Positions 44,146 through 53,207 of a DNA stretch of 64,000 nucleotides are shown one piece after another. Source of the stretch: Anaerolineae bacterium (GTDB lineage: Bacteria; Chloroflexota; Anaerolineae; 4572-78; J111); assembly GCA_023151115.1 (NCBI GenBank), contig JAKLJP010000004.1:62001-126000 (forward strand). The letters run 5' to 3'. Within the stretch, counting starts at the first letter, position 1. The number at the start of each line of letters is the position of its first letter. The notes under the pieces were generated by a model. That model saw only the letters and a program-made list of their open reading frames with translations. It was not told the DNA's origin and made no database searches. The position numbers and the translations under genes are program-made.

Positions 44146-44616
44146 TCATTCGGTGATCTTTTTAACATACTTGATCAGTTCGGAATCGAATCCATGTTTC
44201 TCATACAGTCGTTGGGCGCGCCTGTTGCCGGCAAAAACATAGAGGGTCAGGAGATTATAACCTTTAGCGCGACTCCAGGCTTCGGCGGTTTCAAGCAAGA
44301 GGCCGCCCACGCCTTGACCTTCAAATGCCTGGTCTACCGCCAGATCAGAAATATAGCCGTACTTCTCGCCACTGAAATAATCGGTTTGAGTTTGCAGATG
44401 AATAAAGCCGGCGCGGCGACCCGTCTCGTCTTCGGCAATGAGCAAGGCCGAGTCAGGTTCGGGTTGGGCCATCGCTTGTAGCAGCAGGTTGTGATTGGTA
44501 TAATTAATCTCATCCGCCGACCGCCACGGAGGCAAATCAAATTCGGTAAAGCGGGTGATCAACGAGGTAATGAACTCGCTGTCAGAGGGTCTAAAGCTTC
44601 TGACCTGAATTGCCAT
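44146..44616 (-). CDS. GNAT-family N-acetyltransferase
   Basis: 156 residues, one GNAT domain: YGYISDLAVDQAFEGQGVGG (motif A with the acetyl-CoA pyrophosphate loop QGVGGLLL), LYVFAGNRRAQRLYEKHGFD (motif B). The substrate is unknown. It is monocistronic, ending near a 150-bp gap and starting beside the repeat at 44643. Confidence 0.88.
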   Translation of the reverse strand: MAIQVRSFRPSDSEFITSLITRFTEFDLPPWRSADEINYTNHNLLLQAMAQPEPDSALLIAEDETGRRAGFIHLQTQTDYFSGEKYGYISDLAVDQAFEGQGVGGLLLETAEAWSRAKGYNLLTLYVFAGNRRAQRLYEKHGFDSELIKYVKKITE

Positions 44617-44642
44617 TGCTAACTCCTGTTCCAGCCTCTCTG

Positions 44643-44722
44643 AAAATAATCCACAGATTACACAGATTTCGCAGATAAAAAACTAAAAATCTGTGTAATC
44701 TGCGAAATCTGCGGATTTTCAA
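44643..44722. repeat. Inverted repeat, ACAGATTACACAGATTT family, copy 2
   Basis: AATCCACAGATTACACAGAT on the left and ATCTGTGTAATCTGCGAAAT, then CTGCGGATTTT, on the right. It is near-identical in words to 2351-2424. It lies between the divergent GNAT and helicase-like genes. Confidence 0.8.
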
Positions 44723-44776
44723 TCCTGATGGCGTAGGGCTATTCTATCACGTTTATTAAAAACAGAAAGGTTTATT

Positions 44777-47032
44777 ATGCCTATCACCTATCTCACCGGC
44801 CCTGCCGGAACCGGCAAAACAACCCGCGCTGTGGCCCATCTGCGCCGCCTGCTGGCCGACCATGTTCCCGGTCACAATATTTTGGTGCTGACGCCGCAGG
44901 CAACGTTGGCCGGCCCCTACCGGGATCTACTGCGTGATCCAGAGTTGCCCGGCGCGGCAGCCGTAGATATTTTAACCCTCAGCGGTTTGACGCTGCGGAC
45001 TATTGATTTGTTCTGGCCGCTGGTCGCCGCCCCGGCTGGATTTGGTCGTCCCCGCAGCCGGCCTATTTTTCTGACCATCGAAACGGCCCAGTACTACTTA
45101 CGCCAGGTCATCGAGCCGCTGCTGCGCCAAGGCTACTTTGACCCCAACGTAGTGCCCATCACCATCTCGCTGCCCCGGCTGATGAGCCAGATTTTGGATA
45201 ATCTTAACAAAGCGGCTCTCATCGGCCTGCCCCACACCGAGGTGGGGACGCGCCTGGCCGCGTCCCTGGCCATCGAACCTAGCAGCCGGGCGGCCCTGGA
45301 ACATACCCAGGTCTGCGTCAACGAATTTCGGGCTTTCTGCCTGGCCCGCAACCTGCTCGACTTCTCGCTGCGGATTGACACCTTCCAGCGCCATCTCTGG
45401 CCGGTCGAGGGCATCCGCCGCTATCTCACCGAGCGCTACCATCACTTGATTGTGGACAACATCGAAGAGGACAATCCTTTTGCCCACACCCTTTTGCGCG
45501 AATGGCTGCCCCAAACCGAGTCGGCCCTACTCATCAACGACGAAGACGCCGGCTATCGTATTTTTCTGGGGGCAAACTGGCGCACCGCCCAAAGTTTAGC
45601 CAACCTGGCCGATGAAACCATGCGCCTGACCGACTCCCACGTCGCCCCGCCCGATATGCTGGCCCTGGGGGAGCAGTTAGGCCAAATTCTACAACCGCCG
45701 ACCGCCGACCGCCGACCACCGACCACCGACCGCAAAAATCGTAAATCGAAAATCGTAAATCGTAAATCTCCCGATCCCCGCCGTGTCATCACCTTCCAGC
45801 AGGAGCGATTCTATCCACAGATGATCGAGTGGGTCATTGACCGGATTGCCGGCTTGTTGGCCGAAGGCATCTCGCCGGAGCAAATTGTGGTGCTGGCCCC
45901 GTTTGTCAGCGACGCGCTCCGTTTTTCCTTTACCCAGCGCATGGCCCAGCACGGGCTGCCGGCGCGGTCTCACCGGCCCTCGCGCCCCCTCAGCGAAGAA
46001 CCGGCTGCCAAAACCGTTCTCACCCTGGCTCGACTGGCCTTCCCTGAAATGGGCCTGCTGCCCGAACCCTTCGACGTGGCCCATGCCTTGAACCAAGCCA
46101 TCGCCGATTTGGACCTGATCCGGGCCAATCTGCTCACCCAAGTGGTCTATCGTCGTATAGGGACCGGGAACCGGGGACCAGGGACCACCAATCTCCAATC
46201 TCCAATCTCCAATCTCCCCTTATCTTCATTCGACCAAATCGAAGGCGACGTGCGCGAGCGGATTTCCTATCAGGCCGGCCAGCGTTTTGACCGGTTGCGT
46301 GGCTGGCTGCAAACAGTGCGTGACTCTGGCGACCCGCCGGTGCTGGATCACTTTCTCAGCCGCCTTTTTGGCGAGCTTTTGTCACAGCCGGGCTTTGGCT
46401 TTCACCATCAACCCGAAGCCGGGCACATCGTCGCCAATTTAATTGACTCAGCCCGCCAGTTCCGCCGCGTCGTCGAACTTGTCCCCAGCACTCCTGCCTT
46501 CCAACCTTCCAACCTTCCAACCTCCCACCTTCCAACCCCCATTGATCTCAACCGGGCTTATTTGGAGACAATTGAGCAGGGCATCATGGCCGCCCAATAT
46601 TTACGCAGTTGGGAAGCGGCTTCCGGCGACCTGTCGGGAACTTCATCAGATAATGCGGCCAACTCAGACACGTCCGGTGCAGTATTAATCACTCCGGCGA
46701 CCACCTTTTTGGTCAGCAACCGCCCGGTAGATTACCAATTCTGGCTCGACGCCGGCAGCAGCGGTTGGTGGGAGCGCATTGCCCAACCCTTGACCCATCC
46801 TTACGTTCTCACCGCCGATTGGGAAGCGGGCCGCCCCTGGACCGACGCCGACGAGGTAGCCGGCCAGCGCGACCGGCTTTACCGGCTGGTGCTGGGCTTG
46901 ACCCGCCGCTGCCGCAAGCACATCTTCATCGTCAACTCCGAAGTCGGCGAGCAGGGGTACGAGCAGCGCGGCCAATTATTGGTTGCTCTCCAACAGATGC
47001 TGCGCCAGATGCAAACCGTAGAGCGCAAATAG
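44777..47032 (+). CDS. UvrD/AddB-like helicase-fold protein with altered Walker B
   Basis: 751 residues. Superfamily 1 helicase fold: Walker A YLTGPAGTGKTTRAVAHLRR at the N-terminus; the motif II position reads HLIVDNIEEDNPFAHTLL, where DE is expected and DN is found; a late motif VI reads LYRLVLGLTRRCRKHIFIV. The Walker B Glu-to-Asn change suggests weak or no helicase activity, as in AddB-type partners. No Fe-S nuclease tail is present; a separate nuclease of that kind is at 57008. Three in-frame heptamer repeat tracts (45694-45771, 46158-46217, 46497-46540) code for spacer peptides. A probable role is in double-strand break processing with the helicase at 54352. Confidence 0.75.
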   Translation: MPITYLTGPAGTGKTTRAVAHLRRLLADHVPGHNILVLTPQATLAGPYRDLLRDPELPGAAAVDILTLSGLTLRTIDLFWPLVAAPAGFGRPRSRPIFLTIETAQYYLRQVIEPLLRQGYFDPNVVPITISLPRLMSQILDNLNKAALIGLPHTEVGTRLAASLAIEPSSRAALEHTQVCVNEFRAFCLARNLLDFSLRIDTFQRHLWPVEGIRRYLTERYHHLIVDNIEEDNPFAHTLLREWLPQTESALLINDEDAGYRIFLGANWRTAQSLANLADETMRLTDSHVAPPDMLALGEQLGQILQPPTADRRPPTTDRKNRKSKIVNRKSPDPRRVITFQQERFYPQMIEWVIDRIAGLLAEGISPEQIVVLAPFVSDALRFSFTQRMAQHGLPARSHRPSRPLSEEPAAKTVLTLARLAFPEMGLLPEPFDVAHALNQAIADLDLIRANLLTQVVYRRIGTGNRGPGTTNLQSPISNLPLSSFDQIEGDVRERISYQAGQRFDRLRGWLQTVRDSGDPPVLDHFLSRLFGELLSQPGFGFHHQPEAGHIVANLIDSARQFRRVVELVPSTPAFQPSNLPTSHLPTPIDLNRAYLETIEQGIMAAQYLRSWEAASGDLSGTSSDNAANSDTSGAVLITPATTFLVSNRPVDYQFWLDAGSSGWWERIAQPLTHPYVLTADWEAGRPWTDADEVAGQRDRLYRLVLGLTRRCRKHIFIVNSEVGEQGYEQRGQLLVALQQMLRQMQTVERK
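45694..45771. repeat. In-frame heptamer repeats in the AddB-like gene, tract 1
   Basis: Units CCGACCG/CCGACCA repeated about five times, then AAATCGT/AAATCGA about four times, all seven nt long, coding a Pro/Thr/Asp/Arg then Lys/Asn/Arg/Ser-rich linker. The reading frame is kept. Confidence 0.85.
46158..46217. repeat. In-frame heptamer repeats in the AddB-like gene, tract 2
   Basis: GGGACCGGGAACCGGGGACC words followed by four CAATCTC units, coding a Gly/Arg/Pro then Leu/Gln/Ser/Pro linker. Confidence 0.85.
46497..46540. repeat. In-frame CTTCCAAC repeats in the AddB-like gene, tract 3
   Basis: CTTCCAAC-type units (8 nt) repeated about four times, coding FQPSNLPTSHLPTP. Similar words occur at 13616-13634 and 34960-34990. 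Confidence 0.8.
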
Positions 47033-47278
47033 GAAAATTGGCCTAAGACTCAAACCAGATTCAAACTTTTGCATGGTATCCTTAACATTGTTAATATATA
47101 GGCGTCTAGAAAAATTCTTTCTCACGATCAAGGTAGCAAGTAGCACACTTATGACTTGCTACAGGCTACTTCACCCCTTCGGGTGCGCCGAAGGGCGTGC
47201 TACCTGTTTTAGCGGCGAAAACTTTTTTGGAGCACTATATTACCTAAATTTCACCTTTCAAACCAGATCGCACCCAAC

Positions 47279-48487
47279 ATGGATCTTTCCGCAATCTCAC
47301 TCGACAGCCGAATTCATTTACACCCTTTATCCAGACAGCTTGAAAATGGCGTGGCCATCATTGGCTGGGGCGACGAGTTTTTAGAGCTACCCCCCGAAGG
47401 ACTACAGTTTATCGCCTGGTTGGACCAGGGCTTAAGCCTGGCCGAAGCCCGGCAGCAGTTTGAGACTCACTTCAACCCCTTCCCCGAAACAGAACTTTGG
47501 GAGGTCATACAAGCCTTCCTGGCCTGTAATTTTATTGCCGCCGTTGACGGCCAGGCTGTTTCAGGGCAGCACGCCCCGGTTGAGTCTCAACTGGCCTGGC
47601 TGCCGCAACGCTGGGCCAGACGCCTCTTTTCTACGCCGGTGCTGCTCGGTTGGCTGGCGGTAGCGCCCCCGGCTATCATGCTGTGGATCGCAACGCCGGC
47701 GCTGTGGCCGCGCCTGAATGACTATTTTTGGTTAGATAACTACAACTTTATCATTATTTTGGTGGGGCTGCTGTTATGGCTGGTAGATATGCCGCTGCAC
47801 GAATTAGCCCATCTGCTGGCTTGTCGGGCCAAAGGCATTGACGCCTCGATTACCTGGACCCAACGCCTGGGGTTTATCCCCATGAGCCAAACGATTATGC
47901 ACAATATCTGGGCTGTACCCCGTTCGGCCCGCCTGCTGCCGATTGCAGCAGGGATGATGCTGGATTTATTGCGGATAAGCGGATTGGTCTATCTGCTCTA
48001 TTTTCAGCAGGTGGGATGGCTGCTTTGGCCGGAGTTGGTCGTCAAGTTTCTAAAATTCTACCTGCTCACCTCCACCCTATCGCTGGTGGCCCAATTCTGG
48101 CTCTTTTCCAAAATGGACGGCTACTTTTTGCTTTCCGCTTTGTTGGGTCAGCGGAATTTGCAGGCCGACACCTATCACTGGCTCAAATCAAAGCTGCGCC
48201 GCATTCCCCGGTTCGACCCGCCGGCGGGGGGGATGAAATTTATCTATCTGTATGCCCTGATTACGCTGGTGGGGGGCGGCTTGTTTTTGGGGCAGTTTTT
48301 GTTGGTTCAACTGCCCATCAAGCTGCGTTTGTTATGGGAAGCGCTGTTGAATGTGAGCAGCGGTGCTTCGACCAGGCCGTTGGAGTTTGGGGACGGCCTG
48401 GCCGTCCTGACCAGTCAAGCCCTTGATTTGGGTTTGCTGGTATACGCCTACTGGCGAGAAAATCTGCTCGGTGGGCATCACTCGTGA
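47279..48487 (+). CDS. PqqD-like (RRE) domain fused to an M50-type membrane zinc protease
   Basis: 402 residues. Residues about 8-92 look like a PqqD-type peptide-binding domain: FLELPPEGLQFIAWLDQGLS, LAEARQQFETHFNPFPETEL, IQAFLACNFIA. A multi-helix membrane domain follows with the zinc motif PLHELAHLLACRAKG (HExxH) and a later KMDGYFLLSALLG, the Asp-Gly element of site-2-type proteases. PqqD-like domains recognise leader peptides of ribosomally made, modified peptides (RiPPs), and M50 partners process or protect against them (YydH-like). No modifying enzyme is beside it, but a tiny ORF with a good RBS follows. No RBS is seen before this ATG. Confidence 0.75.
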   Translation: MDLSAISLDSRIHLHPLSRQLENGVAIIGWGDEFLELPPEGLQFIAWLDQGLSLAEARQQFETHFNPFPETELWEVIQAFLACNFIAAVDGQAVSGQHAPVESQLAWLPQRWARRLFSTPVLLGWLAVAPPAIMLWIATPALWPRLNDYFWLDNYNFIIILVGLLLWLVDMPLHELAHLLACRAKGIDASITWTQRLGFIPMSQTIMHNIWAVPRSARLLPIAAGMMLDLLRISGLVYLLYFQQVGWLLWPELVVKFLKFYLLTSTLSLVAQFWLFSKMDGYFLLSALLGQRNLQADTYHWLKSKLRRIPRFDPPAGGMKFIYLYALITLVGGGLFLGQFLLVQLPIKLRLLWEALLNVSSGASTRPLEFGDGLAVLTSQALDLGLLVYAYWRENLLGGHHS

Positions 48488-48557
48488 TGTTTTTCAAGGC
48501 CCAGCCAGTGAGGTGGCTGACCTTGTGAACAAATTTATCCAGAAAGGAGCAGGCCCC

Positions 48558-48614
48558 ATGAAAGTCCGCAAAATCGAAAAGGTCAAACCGACCGGCGCTC
48601 GACGTTCAAGTTGA
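48558..48614 (+). CDS. 18-residue peptide, possible RiPP precursor or leader remnant
   Basis: The frame encodes MKVRKIEKVKPTGARRSS and stops. AAAGGAG lies about eight nt upstream, a better RBS than the large genes on either side have. It begins 70 bp after the PqqD-like/M50 gene. A related line, LKVRKVGRTTGS, is read at 48844-48882. The peptide is highly basic. It could be a leader peptide that has lost its core, a short product, or chance; the frame is also open further upstream (48423), giving an alternative 63-residue product. Confidence 0.35.
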   Translation: MKVRKIEKVKPTGARRSS

Positions 48615-48678
48615 AGGATGGCTTCTCACCGCTCACGCGGCTGAGATATTGAGTTGACGGTTGTTCTATTTTCTGTAA

Positions 48679-48713
48679 AAACAAGCGCAGCAAAGTTCTT
48701 GCTGCGCTTGTTT
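48679..48713. terminator. Strong hairpin terminator, probably bidirectional
   Basis: A perfect 15-bp stem (AAACAAGCGCAGCAA / TTGCTGCGCTTGTTT) with a 5-nt loop, TTTCTT on the plus side and a run of T on the minus side. It separates the M50/peptide region from the convergent giant cyclase gene. Confidence 0.9.
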
Positions 48714-48843
48714 CTTGGGAGAAGGCTAATAGATGCCTGGCGAGCCGGTGGTTTTCCCTGCTCCTCAAGAAGGAGACGCGATGAGGTTGCCCCAATCAGT
48801 GAGGTGACTGGTGCGCACCGGGTCTTTAGAGGAGTGAGATGAC

Positions 48844-48882
48844 CTGAAAGTCCGCAAAGTTGGCCGAACCACCGGCTCGTGA
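48844..48882 (+). other. Degenerate second copy of the 18-residue peptide ORF
   Basis: CTG AAA GTC CGC AAA GTT matches the first six codons of the 48558 ORF except CTG for ATG and GTT for ATC, then reads on as GRTTGS and a stop. AGAGGAGTGAG lies upstream. The sequence before it (CAGTGAGGTG, 48796-48806) also matches the region upstream of 48558 (48508-48518), so the two segments look like a decayed duplication. Confidence 0.4.
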
Positions 48883-48887
48883 GACAC

Positions 48888-51800
48888 CTATTGGTTGCCC
48901 ACTAATAAGCTTGAATTATATTTTTCGGCTACAAAAAGCTTATAGGTTTCCACTATAGTACGATTGATCGCTACCTGTTCCAGGAAAGACTGGCGTAAGA
49001 GCGGCTCAACAATTTTCTCAGCCCGGCTTGTAACTAAATTGTAAGCGGCGTATAGTGCTGTTTCTGCCCATTCAGTCCGGCCCACCGCAGCCATAACTTG
49101 ATAAATGATGAAATAATCTTGTTGGGGAAACTCCGGTCCTTCACCCCCACACTCTTCCAAAATAGCCTGGGATTGGGTTGCATAATCGAGAGCTTGAGCC
49201 AAATCGTCTTTAGCCAGATATGCCGCCGCCAATATGGCCAGATTATCCGGAGTAGCAAAACGCATTTTTAATTCCTGCCGCAAATGGAGCGATAATTCGG
49301 CCTGAGTAATCGCTTGTTGGAAATTATCCTGCTGCAAATTGATGGCGCTTAAGTAGTTGAGATAGATAGACACGAGATATTGGTCATTTTGTGCTTGAGC
49401 TAGAGCTAACCCTGTAATGAGTAGTGTTTCGGCTGTTTTTAACTCATTTTTATCGCGCGCCACCAGGCCCAAATTGGCGATGATGTAGGCTTGCCCGGCT
49501 TCATCGCCAATCTCCTGTGCCAGAGCAAGGGCTTCTTGTAAACAAGTTTCGGCCCGAAATAAATCGCCCAGTTCCTGATAAAGAATCCCCATATCATTCC
49601 AGACATTAATTTCTTCCCAACGATTGCCGGTGGCCTGTAAAATATTCAGGGCTTCGGTCAAATATTTTTGAGCCTGATCGCTGTCACCCATCTCGTGGGC
49701 CAGTTGAGCCAGATTGTGCCAGCTCTTCCCTTCGCCGGCCCGATCGCCAATGGCTTGCCGGATTTCTAAGGTCTGCTGATGGTAATTTAAAGCCTCGGCC
49801 AGGCGGCGTTGATAGAAAGCTATCGCCCCCAAATCATTATTAGCCTCAGCCTCACCCCACCGGTTGCCGCTTTGACGGCTCAAGGCCAGGGCGCGTTCGT
49901 GATAATCTTGGGCCTGATCAAAATGTCCTTGCTGCCGATAAACAGCCCCTAAGCCGTTATAAACCTGAATGAGCGCCCACAGTTCTCCTTCAGCAGCAAT
50001 TTGCTTCGACTCAAATAGGGCCAGGGCTTGTTGGTACTGGGCTTTAGCCTGTTCATAATTGCCCTGCCGGCGGGCAATTAACCCCAACTCCGCCAGACAG
50101 CGGGCCTCGCCGGCCAGATTCTCCTTGTCCCGGCTGTCGGCCAGGGCCAGTTCGATGCTGGCCTGGCCTCGGGCATAATCGCCGGTGGCTTCGTAATATT
50201 GGCCCCACAGATAGCCTAGCTCAAACGTGGGCGCTTCCAGGTTGACCGAAAATGCTTCGAGGCTGGCTTTTTCTGCCTCGCGCTGGCCCAGGATGTGCAG
50301 GATTTCGATCTGGCCTTTGCGCCACGGCCAGCGCTCGGACATGCTGATCGCCTGCGTGTAGTAAGCCAGGGCGGTTTCATTGGCGTATTCGCGCTGGGCC
50401 TTGCCGGCCGCTTGTTCCAGGTAAAACAGCATTTTCTCAGGCGTATCACTCCGGCTAAAATGGTAGGCCAGCCGCTCCACCGCATGGGGCTGCCGGCGTT
50501 CTAAAACTTCGGCCACGGCCCGATGGAGGCTGCGTTCTTGCTGCGCCAGCAAAGTGGCGTAAGTTACCTCGTGGGTAATGCTGTGCTTGAAGAGATAAGC
50601 CCGCTGCCGCAGGGATGGGTCCGATTGGATAAAGTCGAGGGCTTGAAGCCGGTCCACCTGGGCTAACAACGTGGCCGGGTCGGGGCGGTCCGGGTGGGCC
50701 TCGGCTAACAGGTCGAATTCAAACAAGCGCCCAATGACGCTGGCTACTTTCAGGGTTATCTTGAGCGGCTCCGGCAGCCGGTCGAGCCGGGCCAACACAA
50801 TGCTGTGGATCGAGTCGGGCAAATCTAACCGGGCGGCGACGAGCGGCGCGTGTTCCAGCAAGCTCCACTGCCCCTGCCGTTTGACCAGACAGTTGGCCCC
50901 CTGGAGGGCCGCAAAAATAGCGTCGGACAGCCACCAGAGGCCATCCTCCCGGCGGCACAGGCCGCCTGACTCGCGCAGCGCATCCACCAGTTCCCGTGTA
51001 AACAACGGATTGCCCTGCGCTTGAAGCTGGATCAGTTCCAGGGCCAGGGCCGACACCTTGCCCTGGAGGCGCTGGCTGGCTAACTCGGCCGCTTCTGGGG
51101 GGGAAAGTTCGTCCAGCTTCAAGGTATGGGTCTGGGGCAGCCGCCTTAATTCCTGCCACAACTGCTCCTGTTCCACCCCTGCCAGCGGCAGAGTCTGGAC
51201 CAGAACAAACAATATTGGCGTTTTGGCCTGAACTCGGTTCAACGACAGCAGCAGCGCCCGCGACGCCTCATCCAACCAGTGGGCATCTTCGATCAGGATC
51301 AGGAGCGGTTGCTCGGCAGCCCAGCTTTGCAGCAGCGCTGCGGCCAGATCAAACAATGCACCTTGCCGCAAATGAGGTTCAAAAGCCGCTGTGGTCGGAT
51401 TGTCGGCGATGGGCAATGCCAGCAGATCACCCAACAAGGGCAGGCGAATCAGCCAGTCCGGGTTCAGCGTAGGGATGACTGCTTCGAGTTGAGCCACCTG
51501 CCGGGCTAAGCGGTCGCTCTGGCTCAACTGGAGCGATCGTTCGTCAACCAGATTAAACAGGCTGCGAAAGATTTGCTGCCAGGGATAGTAAAGAGTGCTT
51601 TGCTGGGTACTCTGGCAGGCGCCAATGATGACCCGCGCGCCGGTTTGCAGGGCCTGTTCGGCAAACTCGGCGATGAGGTGGCTTTTGCCAATCCCGGTGA
51701 CGCCTTCGATCCAGATAAGCTGCTTTTGGCCCGCCAATGTGTGGGCCAGAATTTGTTGCAGTTGGCGTAGCTGCTCAACCCGGCCCACCAGTGGCTCGCG

Positions 51801-53207
51801 GAAGGTGGTAAACAGTTTTTGCGGCGAAGGCAGGCGGGGTGACAACGCTTGTGAAACGGTGATCGGCTCCGCCTTGCCTTTGAAATGGACCGGCCCCACA
51901 TATTTGAAGTAATAGCTGGCCGCAGCCGCTTCGACGATACTCTGGCTGACCAAAATTTCGCCTGGGCCGGCCTGACTCATCAAGCGGGCCGCTATATTGA
52001 CCCCATCTCCCAACACGCCGTAAGTGCGGCGGGTGGCGCTGCCGTAAGCGCCTACCCGCACCCGTCCCTGGTTGAGGCCCAACTGCACCTGGCTGATAAA
52101 GTCGAATCGCTCGGGGGCAGTTTGTAGTTCCAGCGCGGCGGCGACGGCTCGCTCGGCGTCGTCGTCGTGGGCGGCGGGCGCGCCAAAGATGGCATAGAGA
52201 TGGCTGCCCTTGTCGCCGCTGAGCAACTGCATTACGTAGCTATCATAACGCACCAAAACATGTTGCACCCAACGAATAAAAGCGTCGAGCTTCTGGCCAG
52301 CCGAGGCGTCGTAGTCGTAGTTCATGCCGTCAAACTTCAAAAATAGGGCCACTGCCGGGCGAATTTCGGCTAAAAATTCGCTGCGTCCCCGCTGCAAGCT
52401 TTGGTAGACGGGCGGCAGCAACCAGGGCCGAATTTGCTCCTCGGCCAGCCCTTGATCCGTATTCAAGAGGTCCAGCGGCCAGGGGTGAGGTTCGACGGGC
52501 CGGGTTAAGTGGCTGACTATTCCAAAGCTGGTCAGGGTGGCTGTCGAGCGTTTCTGGGAGTGCGCTTTTCCCCGCCAGCCGCTTAGCCTGATCTGGTCGC
52601 CCAGTTGGGCCACCAACTCTTGGCTCAACAAAAATTCTCCCTGTTGAGCTAAATGTTGGGCCAGGGCCATCTGCTCCAGCGTTGCCCCGGCAATGACATC
52701 GAGGTATTGAATGGCCGGGTCGCCCACCAAAAATCGCCGCACCGAGCCGCCCGCCGCCCCCACCTTCAGCGACAGGGAAACAGTGCTGCCATCGGGGATT
52801 TCCAACGCAGCAAATTGGCGCATCGCCTGTTGCATGGCCAGCCCACACGCTACCGCTCGAAAGGATGAAGTATGAAGGATGAAGGCGGAAAATATTTCAT
52901 CGTTCATCCTTCCGCCTTCATCCTTTTCAGAGAACCAACAGGTAATGGCGTCGCCGCTGAAGTTGATGATGCTGCCCTGGTAAATCTGTACTTCACGGAT
53001 CAAGGCATCGTAAACCTGGTTTAGCCAGCGGGTCAATTCGTCGCTGCCCCGCCGGGGACCGAGGGCGCGCAGCAGGGCGTCGGTCAGCCGGGTAAAGCCG
53101 GAAATGTCGGCAAACAGGGCCGTTCCCTGCATGCGGTCAGGTAGAGCTTGACCCTGGGCCAGGGCCAGACGGCGATCTATAGGGATGTAAGCACCGAGCG
53201 ATTCCAT
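48888..53207 (-). CDS. Soluble-adenylyl-cyclase-like protein: two cyclase domains, AAA ATPase, TPRs
   Basis: 1439 residues from the ATG at 53207; a TTG at 53252 is possible, and neither has an RBS. Cyclase domain C1 (about 25-220) has both metal Asp motifs (ALFADISGFTRL, NFSGDAITCWF) but lacks the Asn/Arg pair (YLDVIAGATLEQM). C2 (about 290-460) has GVLGDGVNIAARLMS with Asn and Arg. The two together could make one catalytic site, as in mammalian ADCY10. A P-loop NTPase (WIEGVTGIGKSHLIAEF, LILIEDAHWLDEASR) and about ten TPRs follow. A heptamer hairpin inserts 22 residues in C1 (52861-52927). Probably a cytoplasmic cAMP-producing signal integrator. Confidence 0.88.
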   Translation of the reverse strand: MESLGAYIPIDRRLALAQGQALPDRMQGTALFADISGFTRLTDALLRALGPRRGSDELTRWLNQVYDALIREVQIYQGSIINFSGDAITCWFSEKDEGGRMNDEIFSAFILHTSSFRAVACGLAMQQAMRQFAALEIPDGSTVSLSLKVGAAGGSVRRFLVGDPAIQYLDVIAGATLEQMALAQHLAQQGEFLLSQELVAQLGDQIRLSGWRGKAHSQKRSTATLTSFGIVSHLTRPVEPHPWPLDLLNTDQGLAEEQIRPWLLPPVYQSLQRGRSEFLAEIRPAVALFLKFDGMNYDYDASAGQKLDAFIRWVQHVLVRYDSYVMQLLSGDKGSHLYAIFGAPAAHDDDAERAVAAALELQTAPERFDFISQVQLGLNQGRVRVGAYGSATRRTYGVLGDGVNIAARLMSQAGPGEILVSQSIVEAAAASYYFKYVGPVHFKGKAEPITVSQALSPRLPSPQKLFTTFREPLVGRVEQLRQLQQILAHTLAGQKQLIWIEGVTGIGKSHLIAEFAEQALQTGARVIIGACQSTQQSTLYYPWQQIFRSLFNLVDERSLQLSQSDRLARQVAQLEAVIPTLNPDWLIRLPLLGDLLALPIADNPTTAAFEPHLRQGALFDLAAALLQSWAAEQPLLILIEDAHWLDEASRALLLSLNRVQAKTPILFVLVQTLPLAGVEQEQLWQELRRLPQTHTLKLDELSPPEAAELASQRLQGKVSALALELIQLQAQGNPLFTRELVDALRESGGLCRREDGLWWLSDAIFAALQGANCLVKRQGQWSLLEHAPLVAARLDLPDSIHSIVLARLDRLPEPLKITLKVASVIGRLFEFDLLAEAHPDRPDPATLLAQVDRLQALDFIQSDPSLRQRAYLFKHSITHEVTYATLLAQQERSLHRAVAEVLERRQPHAVERLAYHFSRSDTPEKMLFYLEQAAGKAQREYANETALAYYTQAISMSERWPWRKGQIEILHILGQREAEKASLEAFSVNLEAPTFELGYLWGQYYEATGDYARGQASIELALADSRDKENLAGEARCLAELGLIARRQGNYEQAKAQYQQALALFESKQIAAEGELWALIQVYNGLGAVYRQQGHFDQAQDYHERALALSRQSGNRWGEAEANNDLGAIAFYQRRLAEALNYHQQTLEIRQAIGDRAGEGKSWHNLAQLAHEMGDSDQAQKYLTEALNILQATGNRWEEINVWNDMGILYQELGDLFRAETCLQEALALAQEIGDEAGQAYIIANLGLVARDKNELKTAETLLITGLALAQAQNDQYLVSIYLNYLSAINLQQDNFQQAITQAELSLHLRQELKMRFATPDNLAILAAAYLAKDDLAQALDYATQSQAILEECGGEGPEFPQQDYFIIYQVMAAVGRTEWAETALYAAYNLVTSRAEKIVEPLLRQSFLEQVAINRTIVETYKLFVAEKYNSSLLVGNQ
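52861..52927. repeat. Complete heptamer hairpin inserted in frame in a cyclase domain
   Basis: AAGGATG, AAGTATG, AAGGATG, AAGGCGG on one side and CATCGTT, CATCCTT, CCGCCTT, CATCCTT on the other form an inverted pair. It adds about 22 residues between the CWFS strand and the RAVACGLAMQ helix of C1 without breaking the frame. Confidence 0.88.

Noticed and set aside
47073..47384. 103-codon frame overlapping the start of the M50 gene
   Set aside because: It overlaps the PqqD-like domain in another frame and contains a repeat-like segment; no domain is visible.
48423..48614. 63-codon frame ending in the 18-residue peptide
   Set aside because: It starts inside the M50 gene without an RBS; the internal ATG at 48558 has one. 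Kept only as an alternative.
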